From Crocinitomicaceae bacterium (lineage in GTDB: Bacteria; Bacteroidota; Bacteroidia; Flavobacteriales_D; Crocinitomicaceae): a stretch of DNA of 64,000 nt. Location: the NCBI GenBank assembly GCA_016719925.1, contig JADJYC010000002.1, forward strand, positions 496,001-560,000, given 5' to 3'. A program made the position numbers and the translations under genes. Below, piece after piece: positions 36,901 through 46,085 of the stretch; within the stretch, counting starts at the first letter, position 1, and every line of letters begins with the position of its first letter. The notes below the pieces were generated by a model. That model was not told the origin of the DNA. It did not search any database and was given only the letters and a program-made list of their open reading frames with translations.

Positions 36901-38543
36901 GAACAGAACCATTTTTTTTCTCCTGGAATACTATGCCTGCACAATATAATTCAACAGCAGTCAATCTTGGAGCGGGAGTTTATACAGCCATTGTAACGGA
37001 TGCCAACGGATGTTCAGATACACTCACAACTCTGATGTCACAACCTGCTCCGCTTGCAGTTCAGACACAAGTGATCAGCAACATTCTTTGCTTTGGAGAC
37101 AGCGCCGGAGTGGCAACAGCAACAGCAAGCGGTGGTACACAGCCTTATTCATATGACTGGAGTAACGGTTCAACAAATGACACCATCTGTAATCTGATTT
37201 CTGGCATTTATTTTGTCTCAGTAAAAGACACAAACGGATGTACTCAAAACAGTTCGGTTGAAATTTTAGAATATCAATCCGTGAGTGCTGAAATAATTTC
37301 TACTCCGAATTTTTGTCCGGGCGACCTCGTAAACTTTTACGTGCTGACAAACGGCATCAACAATCTTTATGATTACAACTGGTATGTAAACGGAAATTTA
37401 CAATCTACACAAAACACCTATACCATACCTGTTTACGCTACAACTGAAGTGAGTATTGCTTTAGTGAATCAGGTGAATTGTCTTATTGTAGAAGATACAG
37501 TGATTATTAATCCAATCCAACTTGATCAGTCCATTTTAAGTATGACAAGAACTCAAGATACACTTTGTCATTACAATCACGGTTTTGTTCAGGCGCAGAT
37601 TTCTGATATGTCTTTTGTAACAGCTATTTCATGGGCTCCCGGAAATTTAGGCGGTGCAGGACCGCATGTTGTCTTACCAATTGGAAATGACTACTACGTT
37701 GTGACGGTCACCAATCAATGTAATCAGACTATTCAGGACTCCATTCATCTGAATGTATTTGAGATACCACAAGTTTATATTTATGCAAACGGAACAGAAG
37801 GATGTGATATAGCAAATGCGGTTTTTGGTTTTGACACATATCCATATGCATATCCGCTGACAAACATTAACTGGCATGTTTGGTCAAGTCAATCTTCTGC
37901 CAATGAAATTGAAGTAAGTTTTGAAGGCTCAGGAGATATTCTGACTTTTCTTGAACTGACTTATTCAAACGGTTGTACTTATGATTTCACGGATACCGTT
38001 CACATCGAAGTTTACCCTTCACCGGTTGCAGATTTTTACTATAATCCAGATCCGGCTTTGCAGTATGAAACAACTGAGTTTATAGATATCTCCAAAGGAA
38101 ATCCGGTTGCATGGGAATGGTATACAGAAAATCAGTTTTTCTCAACTGAAGAAAGACCAACATGGGTGTATAATGAACAGGGGAATTTTGCAGTTACACA
38201 AATTGTCACCAACGAATATGGCTGTTCAGATACAATGATTCATGTTGTTGAAGTGATTGGAGATTTTCTGGTCTTTGTTCCTAATGCATTTACTCCTGAT
38301 GGTGATGATTACAACAATGATTTCAAACCAGTTTTCCAAAATGTAAAACCAGAAAATTATGACTTCTACATTTTTAACCGTTGGGGAGAAACCATTTTTG
38401 AAGGACATAATTTAGATGATTCTTGGGACGGAAATTACGGCGGTGATATGGTTCCGGATGATGTATATGTATGGCTTATCAGAGTAACCGACAACAAAGA
38501 CATTGAACATGAATACAGAGGACATGTTACGTTACTCAAATAA
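33936..38543 (+). CDS. 1535-residue T9SS surface protein: Gly-rich domain, seven SprB-like repeats, PKD, type B sorting domain
   Basis: Signal peptide MKTLILLLTLILFQTSFSQ. A beta-helix-like Gly-rich domain (about 180-490) holds runs such as NGGGGGNAHNAGGGGGANAG. Seven SprB-like repeats (about 593-1110) follow the pattern GGTAPYNYNW, LSAGNYSVVVTD, GC. A PKD-like domain lies near 1370-1440. The end is the gliding-motility C-terminal domain (FVPNAFTPDGDDYNNDF, then FNRWGETIFEG). Secreted through T9SS and held on the cell surface, it is probably an adhesin or motility adhesin. The gene is intact over 4.6 kb. Confidence 0.92.
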   Translation: MKTLILLLTLILFQTSFSQIGKDGNVTITNTQVVNEYTTLSQDAIPGDMTITVNNSGLNNGGNFSSALQPGDLIMIIQIQGATIQGNINDITWGEILSYNNCGLFEFKEVAAVPNGTHIELQCPVENSYSQSGHVQVVRVPRYETLTVDGGTITSNPWNGISGGIVAIEVNGLTTLINGGKIDVSGQGFRGGLMDNQSSYAALNFAYPNQNAGGEKGESIAGFGPEYAPLGGRYGRGAPANGGGGGNAHNAGGGGGANAGNEIPWNGLGNPSNTNPAWTNAWNLEGGGFSANLSSGGGRGGYTFSGSNQNALTLAPGMAGWGGDNRRNTGGIGGRPLDYSSGRLFFGGGGGAGDGNNGAGTNGASGGGMVYLMTYSNVVGTGQIVASGQMAPPTPPAGNDAPGGGGGGGTIVVNANGTISSSISLIANGGDGGDQVIATNEAEGPGGGGGGGYVAYSFGTPMTNVAGGGNGTTNSLAMTEFIPNGATAGGNGSVAFPIVTQFNMNITAANDTVCFNNSTTLFANADDPAYTFHIQWYDEPYGGNLLHIGGSYTTPNLTANTTYYLKVCPSISIDSVTVIVEPNPVFGVVPTMPTCFGGTNGSATTNSLGTYSYLWSNGQTTAVATGLSAGFYTVQATTNAGCTSTQNFNIVQPNPMNINFSGTPALCFNDPSGTLTATAGGGTAPYNYNWVSPAVIGQTITNVPNGNYTVNVVDANGCTLSANGSVTSPLPVTPTILSLNDVSCNGGANGNLTVGISGGTAPYQIDWLTLTNDSTFMDNLIAGNYVAEITDANNCTGSVVATISEPAPFIGNLVVVANETCSNGNGVAFAATSGGIGVLTYNWTPAVSVSNIATNLSAGPIQVIVQDENGCIFSDNAVITNFATGDVTVATLSPVSCAGGSDGEATVTMTGGTGPFNYSWSCVCPNSNTASNLSAGNYSVVVTDVHGCVDSTDVTISEIPQLVLSTATVITPNCNGYHDRSISLQTTGGTEPFFFSWNTMPAQYNSTAVNLGAGVYTAIVTDANGCSDTLTTLMSQPAPLAVQTQVISNILCFGDSAGVATATASGGTQPYSYDWSNGSTNDTICNLISGIYFVSVKDTNGCTQNSSVEILEYQSVSAEIISTPNFCPGDLVNFYVLTNGINNLYDYNWYVNGNLQSTQNTYTIPVYATTEVSIALVNQVNCLIVEDTVIINPIQLDQSILSMTRTQDTLCHYNHGFVQAQISDMSFVTAISWAPGNLGGAGPHVVLPIGNDYYVVTVTNQCNQTIQDSIHLNVFEIPQVYIYANGTEGCDIANAVFGFDTYPYAYPLTNINWHVWSSQSSANEIEVSFEGSGDILTFLELTYSNGCTYDFTDTVHIEVYPSPVADFYYNPDPALQYETTEFIDISKGNPVAWEWYTENQFFSTEERPTWVYNEQGNFAVTQIVTNEYGCSDTMIHVVEVIGDFLVFVPNAFTPDGDDYNNDFKPVFQNVKPENYDFYIFNRWGETIFEGHNLDDSWDGNYGGDMVPDDVYVWLIRVTDNKDIEHEYRGHVTLLK
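35714..37272 (+). repeat. Seven SprB-type coding repeats
   Basis: Each unit of about 70-85 codons begins near a Cys (CFGG, CNGG, CAGG, CFGD) and contains GGT-x-P-[YF]-x-[YF]-x-W and AG-x-Y-x-V. Confidence 0.8.
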
Positions 38544-38576
38544 AAAATAAGCATAAACCCAAAATCCAGTGAAAGA

Positions 38577-38610
38577 AAAAATCCCGGCTTCAAATGAGGC
38601 CGGGATTTTC
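38577..38610 (+). terminator. Rho-independent terminator of the first adhesin
   Basis: AATCCCGGC pairs with GCCGGGATT around a short loop, followed by a T-rich stretch; it would also work in reverse because of the upstream A-run. Confidence 0.88.
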
Positions 38611-38700
38611 TTTTTGCATAACTAATCATTCTAATAAACTTTGCACGAGCGCACAATTCAGCTCTGCATTTCACGAAATTCATTCTGACTCAAAAAAACA

Positions 38701-38742
38701 ACTCCTCTGTGAAACTCCGTGTTCTCCGTTTCTCCGTGGCGA
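38701..38742. repeat. Degenerate CTCCGTG intergenic repeat
   Basis: Words CTCTGTG, CTCCGTG, CTCCGTTT and CTCCGTGG occur in tandem, like those at 30374-30430. Nothing else was seen in the 170-nt gap. Confidence 0.5.
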
Positions 38743-38781
38743 AAAAAATCTATTCATATGCAATCATTTTTTACAGTTAAT

Positions 38782-40656
38782 TTAACCTACCCTGAATCCC
38801 AGAATACAAACATCATCTACTTGCTCCAGTGAACCTTTCCAGTTTTCAAAAACAACTGCCAGATTTTCTTTTTGCGCATGAACAGGTAATGATGCGTTTT
38901 TACAAATTAATTCATGCAGTGATCTATACTTGAATTTTTTTCCTTTTTCACCGCCAAACTGATCAGCATATCCATCTGTAAAAAGATAAAGATGATCGCC
39001 CGGAATTACATCCATTTCATGCAGTGTAAAAGAATCTTTTTTTTCTCCAAAACCAACCGGCATTTTATCGGCTTTTAGTTCTGTCAGTTCATTTTTTCTC
39101 ACTAAAACAGGAACATTATTGGCAGCTGCGTAAGCTATCTTTTTTGAATGTCTGCAGTACCGAATCAGTATACCGTCAAAACCATCTTTCTGACCTTCTT
39201 TGCTGATACTGTCAATCAATCGTTGTCTGACATAATTTAAAATCAGATTAGGTTCTTCAATCTGCTTTTCATAAATAGCTTCATTAAGCAGATTGGTGTT
39301 GAGCAAACTCATAAATGCGCCAGGTACACCATGACCTGTACTGTCACAAACAGCCAGATAAAAATCTTCATTTCCATACGGTCGTTTCATAACCATTGAC
39401 CAATAAAAATCTCCGCTGACAATATCTTTTGGCTGAAAGAAAATAAAATATTCTCCCAGGTATTTTTTCAGTTCATCATCGGGAGACAAAATTGTATTCT
39501 GAATTCTTTTCGCATAGTGAATGCTGTCAGTAATTTCTTTATTCTTTTCAGCAATTACTTCATACGCGTTTTTAAGTTCAACATTTCTCAGGCGCTCAAT
39601 CTCTTCTTCCTTTTCCTTTACCAATTTTAATTCTGTCTGCGAAATTTTATTCTCCTTTTCCGAGGCCGAAATAAGTGCATTTACTGCAAGCAGTTTTTCA
39701 TACGTTACCAGCGCTTTTTCAATTTCTCCCAATGCCTTATACATGGTTGCCATCTGCTGATAAACCGCGGCCAGACGCCCATTGTGTTTAGTTTCAATTG
39801 CTACTGGTTCAGCCTCCAGCAAACAGCCCAGCGCAAGTTCTGTTTTATTACTGTCTGCATAAACATTTGCAAGATCAATGAGACTGCCCAAAATAAAATG
39901 TTTGATTTTAGTTTCTTTTCTTATTTCAAGTGCTTCAGTAATATTTTTTATAGCCAGATCATATTCCTTCAGCTTATAATAAATAGCTCCGATGTCATTC
40001 AGCGCCCTGCTGATTCCAATCACGTTTTTTTCAATTTTCAATAAACGCAACCCATTCTGCGCCATAGAAAGCGCTTCATTATATTCTCCCCGGTCATTTA
40101 AAATATTTGCAACGCCGGTATATAATCTGGCACTCCAGCTATTTGGAACAAGATCTTCTGCTATTCCGCGTTTATAATATTTTTCAGCTTCTTCGTGTTT
40201 TTTCAAATCCTTGTAGATGGTTCCTATCACATAACAGGCCATTCTGAAATCATTGTGCTCCGGCTGCCGGTCATAATACTCCATTCCCTTTAATCCAAGA
40301 TAAAGGGCCGTTTCTGCGTTCACTGTGGAGTTTTTTATTATTGCCTGAGTTAGATCAGCATTCGCCACCCACTGTGCATCATTCAGTTCTGAAAAAACAG
40401 TTCTTGCTTCATTGATTAACCTGTCTGATCCCGGCACATCATGATTGACAATAAACGCTCCCATTCCCTGATTAAGCAAACATCTGGCGACACCAAATCT
40501 GTAATTTATCTTTTCAGATTTTCTTAACGCATCTCCGATTAATTTTTCAGGATCATAGTTAGGCGAAGGTGAGGTTCTGTTATTCCACACCAGATCATTG
40601 GCTTCTAAAACCTCTCTTTGAATTTGATCAATATCCTTAATGCTTAAATCAGCCAT
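38782..40656 (-). CDS. TPR protein with C-terminal SpoIIE (PP2C) phosphatase domain
   Basis: 624 residues. N-terminal tetratricopeptide repeats (about 30-330; for example EYDLAIKNITEALEIR) are followed by a coiled coil (about 335-375), then a SpoIIE domain. The linker AKRIQNTILSP and the motifs KDIVSGDFYWS, AVCDSTGHGVPGAFMS and YLFTDGYADQFGG place the metal-binding Asp residues. Such proteins dephosphorylate anti-anti-sigma factors or act downstream of sensors. No transmembrane segment is seen, so it is cytoplasmic. It stands alone. Confidence 0.9.
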   Translation of the reverse strand: MADLSIKDIDQIQREVLEANDLVWNNRTSPSPNYDPEKLIGDALRKSEKINYRFGVARCLLNQGMGAFIVNHDVPGSDRLINEARTVFSELNDAQWVANADLTQAIIKNSTVNAETALYLGLKGMEYYDRQPEHNDFRMACYVIGTIYKDLKKHEEAEKYYKRGIAEDLVPNSWSARLYTGVANILNDRGEYNEALSMAQNGLRLLKIEKNVIGISRALNDIGAIYYKLKEYDLAIKNITEALEIRKETKIKHFILGSLIDLANVYADSNKTELALGCLLEAEPVAIETKHNGRLAAVYQQMATMYKALGEIEKALVTYEKLLAVNALISASEKENKISQTELKLVKEKEEEIERLRNVELKNAYEVIAEKNKEITDSIHYAKRIQNTILSPDDELKKYLGEYFIFFQPKDIVSGDFYWSMVMKRPYGNEDFYLAVCDSTGHGVPGAFMSLLNTNLLNEAIYEKQIEEPNLILNYVRQRLIDSISKEGQKDGFDGILIRYCRHSKKIAYAAANNVPVLVRKNELTELKADKMPVGFGEKKDSFTLHEMDVIPGDHLYLFTDGYADQFGGEKGKKFKYRSLHELICKNASLPVHAQKENLAVVFENWKGSLEQVDDVCILGFRVG

Positions 40657-40812
40657 ATTCCGTATTAATCAAATATAACCAAAGATTCTCTTGAGCAAAC
40701 ACATTCCTCAAACCTTTCGTTGTTCTGATTCTGTTTTCACTCAATGGTTTTAAACCTGTTTGTTTTAATAACTAATTTGTTAACAATGGCATTAAAAACC
40801 CTTAATTGGAAT

Positions 40813-40820
40813 TATTTTTG
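40813..40820 (+). promoter_or_regulatory. Putative -7 element TATTTTTG
   Basis: Matches TAnnTTTG, 27 nt before the ATG of the following small gene. Confidence 0.4.
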
Positions 40821-40847
40821 CTCCCTCTTTTTGAAGGAAAATTATCT

Positions 40848-41228
40848 ATGTTGCTCAAAAAAATTGTACTACGTAACCGAGACGGTTTCGAACAGGTAGT
40901 TGAAGGCTGGTCAAAAAAAATGAACATTGATGTGGAAGTATTTGACGGCAAGGAAAGTCTGCTGGAAATTGTTGATTCAATTGTAATCCTCCATGAAGAT
41001 TTCAATATCTCAAAGGAAAATAAAGACCTGCGTGAAGTTTTGGAAAATCACAATAAAATTTCACATTTGGTTGATATCAACGCAACTCTGAATGCATCTG
41101 TAACCTCTCTGAAATACTGGCTTGAAAATAATAAACCAAAAAGCGTTTTGGTTGTTGGCGAAGAAAAACTGACAAAAAATACCCGGCTGGAAACTTATTT
41201 TGACAAGCTTGGACAAACCCTTAATTAA
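40848..41228 (+). CDS. Small cytoplasmic protein of unknown function
   Basis: 126 residues from ATG 40848 (MLLKKIVLRNRDGFEQV). A charged N-terminal half with FDGKESLLEIVDSIVILHED and a C-terminal VLVVGEEKL strand suggest an alpha/beta fold. No signal or membrane segment is visible. Family not recognised. Its 3' end overlaps the convergent CotH gene by 8 nt. Confidence 0.6.
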   Translation: MLLKKIVLRNRDGFEQVVEGWSKKMNIDVEVFDGKESLLEIVDSIVILHEDFNISKENKDLREVLENHNKISHLVDINATLNASVTSLKYWLENNKPKSVLVVGEEKLTKNTRLETYFDKLGQTLN

Positions 41229-43128
41229 TTATCAGCTTTTCTGTTTTTGTGAATTCCTGATTACTTAATTCTACCAGATAACTTCCTGCAGCAAATTCAC
41301 CGATGTCAATTTTTTGTGCGCCGGAAAGATTTATTTCCTGATAAAGAATTTCACCTGTCAGATTATAAATTCTCAGATCAAACAATTCTTGTGAATCAAC
41401 AGAAACATTCAGCCAGTCACTGGCAGGATTCGGGTAAACAGAAAAATCCAGTGAGGTAATTTCTTTCATCTCCACTACCTGATCTACATAATAATGGTAA
41501 TAAAAATACTCCGCTCTTTTTGGCATTAAACTCAGCGCATTGGTATTCTCCGCTTCTATATAATATTTAATGTGATCATTTGAATTGGTGAACGGAACTG
41601 CTGCTGTATAAATTCCGTCACCGGCAAAAGCATCTCCGCCTGATCCATTGTCAAGCATATCTATTGCAATAAAATCAGATGCATACGGTGCGTCATTATT
41701 TGTCACCTTTAATTTTACTGTATTTGTATTATTCACCTGCGCACTTACATAAACAGTTTCTGTACTTGAAGGATGCTGAATATTTTGTGTCACAGAAACA
41801 ATTTCAGGCTCTGCATAAATCAGGTCAGGATAACTATTCAGATAAACTAATCTGTGTGAAATCACATCAGTAATTCCCGCTATGGTATAAAACAAAAGAT
41901 AGTTCACCGGAGTATCCACATTCTCAACAAATTTTGTCATGTTGTGTGGTTTGTTCGGATCAGTTTCCACAGCAGTGTTTGCAGAACTTTGAAGATCGAG
42001 TATCCAGTTTTTTATCCAGCTTACACTGTAAAATTCTTCCATGACAGTGCGTATATGAGCAAAATATCTTTTACGGTAATAAGGATCAGACAAAATCTGA
42101 AATACCAGCGGCCGATCTGCAAAATAAGGACTTAAACCATAAAGCGGATCAAGTTCATAATGCGATTCCGGAGTGCCGCCGCTGAATAAAATTCCGCAAA
42201 AACTTTCTGTAAGATCCCAGGGCATCATCTGAAATTTTCCGTCTGCTGTCTGATACATATAATAATTATGAATGATGGTTGTGTTATACGTATCTTCATT
42301 TGACAACACCTGAGTCACAGCAAAATTCCACAGAACCCGATCCACATTTACAACTGTTTCAATATTTGAGGGATCATAATTCAACGTATAAATCATTTCC
42401 AGAAATTCCGTCCAGCCGCTGGCTGATTTTCTTTCATAACTTTCATAATAATCAAGCGTGTCTGGTCCTCTCCAGAGTAAATCAGGCCAGTCAACCGGAT
42501 GTCCTGCCTGCTCTTCCGTCATGGGTTCACATTTAAAAAACGCGCCGTCTTTTTCACCAAAGTGTTTTTTCAGAAACTGCGGACCTACATCTTCCTGATT
42601 TACGTAAACGCCTAAATAATTTCCATTCACGACCAAACGTATCAGATTGTTTTCATAACACGGGAGATATTGTTTATAGATATAAGATGATACTACTTCT
42701 TTTGCAAATGTCGGATCAAACCAGCAGTTGCCGAGTTTCAGTTTTTTGAATCCCTGAATTTGCTGTCCGCTCACATATTCATTGATATCAATATTGTAAG
42801 GCAGTTTTTGATTTCCAAAAGTATTTGGAACTGAAAAAGTTGAATTTCCCTTATACTTTACACCCACGCTGTCAAAGTGTATACCGCCGTAATCAAACTG
42901 TGCCGGCAGGGTTGATTCAATATAATTTTCTTTCCAGCTTTTTAAAATAGTATGGTAATTCGGATTATAAAACTGAAGCTGCAGAGTGGTGAGCAATTCA
43001 TGGTGATAAAATTTTCCCGGCTGCGCATGAACATGGGTGGGGTCATATAAAAATCTGACCATAAACTGAACGTACGGAAAACAACACCGAACAGAAACAA
43101 AGACAGTTGTAATCTTTCTGAGCATCAT
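41221..43128 (-). CDS. CotH-family protein with T9SS sorting domain, N-terminus frameshifted
   Basis: 635 residues as read. The CotH kinase-like domain has GIHFDSVGVKYKGNSTF, GFKKLKLGNCWFDPTFAKE, NGNYLGVYVNQEDVG and MMPWDLTESF, the last like the metal-binding DxD/N region. The C-terminal sorting domain begins FSVYPNPASDWLNVS. The signal peptide is scrambled: the stretch 43060-43110 makes sense only with two shifts, giving MLRKITTVFVSV then LFSVRSVYGQ. Exported CotH proteins phosphorylate proteins or act in the coat of spores elsewhere; the role here is unknown. Confidence 0.85.
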   Translation of the reverse strand: MMLRKITTVFVSVRCCFPYVQFMVRFLYDPTHVHAQPGKFYHHELLTTLQLQFYNPNYHTILKSWKENYIESTLPAQFDYGGIHFDSVGVKYKGNSTFSVPNTFGNQKLPYNIDINEYVSGQQIQGFKKLKLGNCWFDPTFAKEVVSSYIYKQYLPCYENNLIRLVVNGNYLGVYVNQEDVGPQFLKKHFGEKDGAFFKCEPMTEEQAGHPVDWPDLLWRGPDTLDYYESYERKSASGWTEFLEMIYTLNYDPSNIETVVNVDRVLWNFAVTQVLSNEDTYNTTIIHNYYMYQTADGKFQMMPWDLTESFCGILFSGGTPESHYELDPLYGLSPYFADRPLVFQILSDPYYRKRYFAHIRTVMEEFYSVSWIKNWILDLQSSANTAVETDPNKPHNMTKFVENVDTPVNYLLFYTIAGITDVISHRLVYLNSYPDLIYAEPEIVSVTQNIQHPSSTETVYVSAQVNNTNTVKLKVTNNDAPYASDFIAIDMLDNGSGGDAFAGDGIYTAAVPFTNSNDHIKYYIEAENTNALSLMPKRAEYFYYHYYVDQVVEMKEITSLDFSVYPNPASDWLNVSVDSQELFDLRIYNLTGEILYQEINLSGAQKIDIGEFAAGSYLVELSNQEFTKTEKLIIN

Positions 43129-44124
43129 TTGCTGCCCCTATCAGCTGCACATCAAATATGAGTGTTGCCTTTGGAGGTATGGAAGATCTTCCCTGCTCAC
43201 CGTAAGCCAGCCAGTATGGAATTATCAATTTTATTTCTCCGCCAATACTTACTAATCCGATTCCTTCATCCCATCCTTTAATTACCTGACCTTTTTTATA
43301 GATAAAGGTAAAGGTCTGTTTGCGGTCAACCGATGAATCAAATTTCTTTCCGTCTGTAAAATAACCTGTATAATGCACTTCAACAGTTTGGCCGGCGGTT
43401 GCAAAAACACCATTTCCTTCTTTAGTTACCTGATACATCAAACCAGATTCTGTCTGAACAGCATCCGGATATGTTTTAGCCATTTCTGTTTTAAAATCTG
43501 CATTCAGTTTCATGACTGCCTGACGTTGTTTTTCTTTTGCCGCAACAACTCCTTCAGCAAATGCTTTGGTTGCATTGAATTTCTGTGCTTTTTTTCCAAC
43601 GCGGATAATTTCTACTTTTTCCATTACATCTCCTGCTAGTGGCTTTCCGTTTCTGACTTTTAATTATCTTCCAAAACAGTATGTTTTCCGTCTAACCAGG
43701 GTGTAGATTTGTGGGTAATAAAAAACTGACTTCCGTTTGTATTGGGTCCGGCATTGGCCATTGATAAAATACCTGGTCCGGTATGTTTTAAAGTTGTATC
43801 AATTTCATCAGGAAATGCATAACCTGGTCCGCCTGCACCGGTACCTGCAGGATCGCCGCCCTGAATCATAAAATCAGCAATCACACGGTGAAATTTCAAC
43901 CCGTCAAAATAGGGTTTTGAAACGGTTAATGTATCGTAGCTAAAATTTCCTTCAGCCAGTCCGATAAAATTTGCACAGGTCATTGGTGTTTTTTCATATT
44001 CCAGTTTTACCAGAATTTCACCTTTTGAAGTAGTAAATTTTGCATAAATTCCATCTTCCAGATCATCCTGTGAAAATCCGAAAAAAGAACTCACAGCAAA
44101 TAATGAGAGCAGTAAATATTTCAT
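43125..44124 (-). CDS. Cyclophilin-FKBP fusion peptidyl-prolyl isomerase, frameshifted
   Basis: ATG 44124 opens signal peptide MKYLLLSLFAVSSFFGFSQ and a cyclophilin domain (FHRVIADFMIQGGDPAGTG, GSQFFITHKSTPWLDGKHTV). The frame is lost near 43660-43680. After it the same strand encodes GDVMEKVEIIRVGKKAQKF and an FKBP domain (VEVHYTGYFTDGKKFDSSV, GWDEGIGLVSIGG, IPPKATLIFDVQLIG). Bacteroidota carry this exact cyclophilin-linker-FKBP fusion. The 3' end probably overlaps the CotH start as TGATG after adding one A near 43128. It is a periplasmic foldase. Confidence 0.83.
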
Positions 44125-44309
44125 AGTTTTAATATTGTTCAAACAAATATAATCAAATTGTGTGCCCGTGTATGGTTATAGGATTGTTAAAACTCGTGAA
44201 TTAGTCAATTGCTGAAGGTTTCTGGCAATGTTGATGATGCTAAGGTTCTTACCAAATTAATTTACCCGAACTAAATGCCGGCTGAACAAAATCCGGCAAT
44301 AATTTGCAT

Positions 44310-44317
44310 TAACTTTG
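44310..44317 (+). promoter_or_regulatory. Putative -7 element TAACTTTG
   Basis: Matches TAnnTTTG, 8 nt before the epimerase ATG. Confidence 0.45.
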
Positions 44318-44324
44318 TGGTCAG

Positions 44325-45310
44325 ATGATTTTTGTAACCGGTTCAACAGGTCTTCTTGGAACACACATTTTGGCTGAGCTCACTAAAAGAGGTCATTCAG
44401 TGCGTGCATTGAAAAGAAAAAATTCAGATGTCACAAACGTTGAAAAAGTTTTCGCATTTTATTTTGGTCAGGGATCCGCTGATTTCTTAAAAAAAATCAC
44501 CTGGGTTGACGGAGATATAACAGATGTAGTTTCTCTTGAAAAAGGCATGAAAGGATGTGATGTTGTTTATCATTGTGCCGCTTTGGTTTCTTTTAAAGAC
44601 GTGATTTTAAAAAACTGATTAAAATAAATAAAGACGGAACCGCCAATGTGGTAAATGTTTGTCTTTCACTTAAGATCAATCACCTTTGTTATGTAAGTTC
44701 AACAGCAGCAGTAGGCAGATCATCTGTGAAAACCCTTTATGATGAAAACAATAAGTGGATTGCTGATCCGGATAATTCAGGATACGCCATTTCTAAATAC
44801 AGCGCAGAGAATGAAGTATGGAGAGGAGTTGAAGAAGGACTCAACGCAGTAATTGTTAACCCATGCGTAATTCTTGGTCCGGGAAACTGGAATGAAAGTT
44901 CACTCAGTATTTTCAAGGTAATAAAAAAAGGGCAGCGGTTTTATACAGCAGGTGCCAATGCATTTGTTGATGCAAGAGATGTTGCATTTGTACTTGCAGA
45001 ACTTTCAGAAAGAAAAATATTCAACGAACGTTTTCTGGTGATTGGAGAAAATTTAAAATATAAAACGCTGTTTGAAAAAATAGCAAACACTTTTAAGGTC
45101 AAAGGTCCAAACATTGAAGCCAAACCCTGGATGGCAGCTCTTGTTTGGAGACTTGAAGGTTTGCTCGCTTTTCTGTTTGGTAAAAAACAAAACATTACCC
45201 GTGAAACAGCAAGAAGTTCAATGAGCACGGTGATGTATTCCAATGAAAAAATCAAGGAACGCATTGGTATACAATTTCATTCCATAGACGACGCTATTAG
45301 AACGCCGTGA
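44325..45310 (+). CDS. NAD-dependent epimerase/dehydratase family protein, one frameshift
   Basis: 328 residues after adding one base near 44600. The extended SDR fold shows MIFVTGSTGLLGTHILAEL (NAD-binding Gly motif), DGDITDVVSLEKGMKGCDVVYHCAA and YVSSTAAVG. The catalytic Y-x-x-x-K is YAISK. ILGPGNW marks the substrate side. It acts on a nucleotide sugar or similar; the exact reaction is not predictable. It begins a divergent block with a GT2. Confidence 0.88.
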
Positions 45311-45357
45311 ATTACTTCAGTCAGGTCAAACAATAATTCACTTTTGATTGCGTACTT

Positions 45358-46084
45358 TTGAATAATTCGCGGAAAGCAGATCACAAAAAATTTATCATTC
45401 ACCCTTGTTTTGCCTTGTTACAATCCTCCGGCAAACTGGGAAAAAAATGTGAAGTGGAATCTGTTAAATCAATAATACTGCTGACTGGCGTACCTGAACT
45501 GATTATTGTCAATGACGCGGTTCAACTAAAAATACAGAAACAGAAAATCTGAATTTATAGGTCTGCACTTAAAAGACTTTAAATGGATCAGCTATTCTCA
45601 AAACAAGGGCAAAGGTTTGCGCTGAGACAAAAGGCGTTGCGCAGGCTAAAAATGATTTTTATAATTTACCAGATATTGATTTCCCATATCTGGAATCAGT
45701 TGTTTCTGTTTACCAGACATTAATGAATGGACATGATGTAGTGCCGGGGCATCGCGGAAAGAGTATTATTCCAAAACTCCGTTTCTTAGAAAAATAATTT
45801 CAAAATTTTTACGCTTGACATTGAAAACGTTCTTGCGTTTACCTACTGATGACTCACAATGCGGCATTAAAGGATTTAATAAAAAAGGTGCCGATGTTTT
45901 TCTCGACACCAAAATTGACCGCTTTCTCTTTGATCTTGAATTCATCAAACTTGCGAGCAAACGAAAACTAAATGTTCAAATTGCAGAAGTTGAATTAAAA
46001 CCAAACATTGTTTTTAGCAAGGTCAGTTTTAAAATTCTTTTCAGAGAATCACTCAATTTTCTCAAAGTATTGTTTAGAAAATAA
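45358..46084 (+). CDS. Glycosyltransferase family 2, many frameshifts, no clear start
   Basis: Reading across all three frames recovers TLVLPCYNPP, then VPELIIVND, SYSQNKGKGFALR, PDIDFPYLESVVSVYQTL, DVVPGHRGKSYY and PTDDSQCGIKGFNKKGAD, followed by a long intact tail to 46084. This is a dolichyl-phosphate-mannose-synthase-like GT2. At least six frame changes are needed. A promoter motif TACTTTTG lies at 45353-45360, but no ATG follows it in the right frame. It could be a true pseudogene, though the level of damage fits a low-quality patch. Confidence 0.68.
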
Positions 46085-46085
46085 T

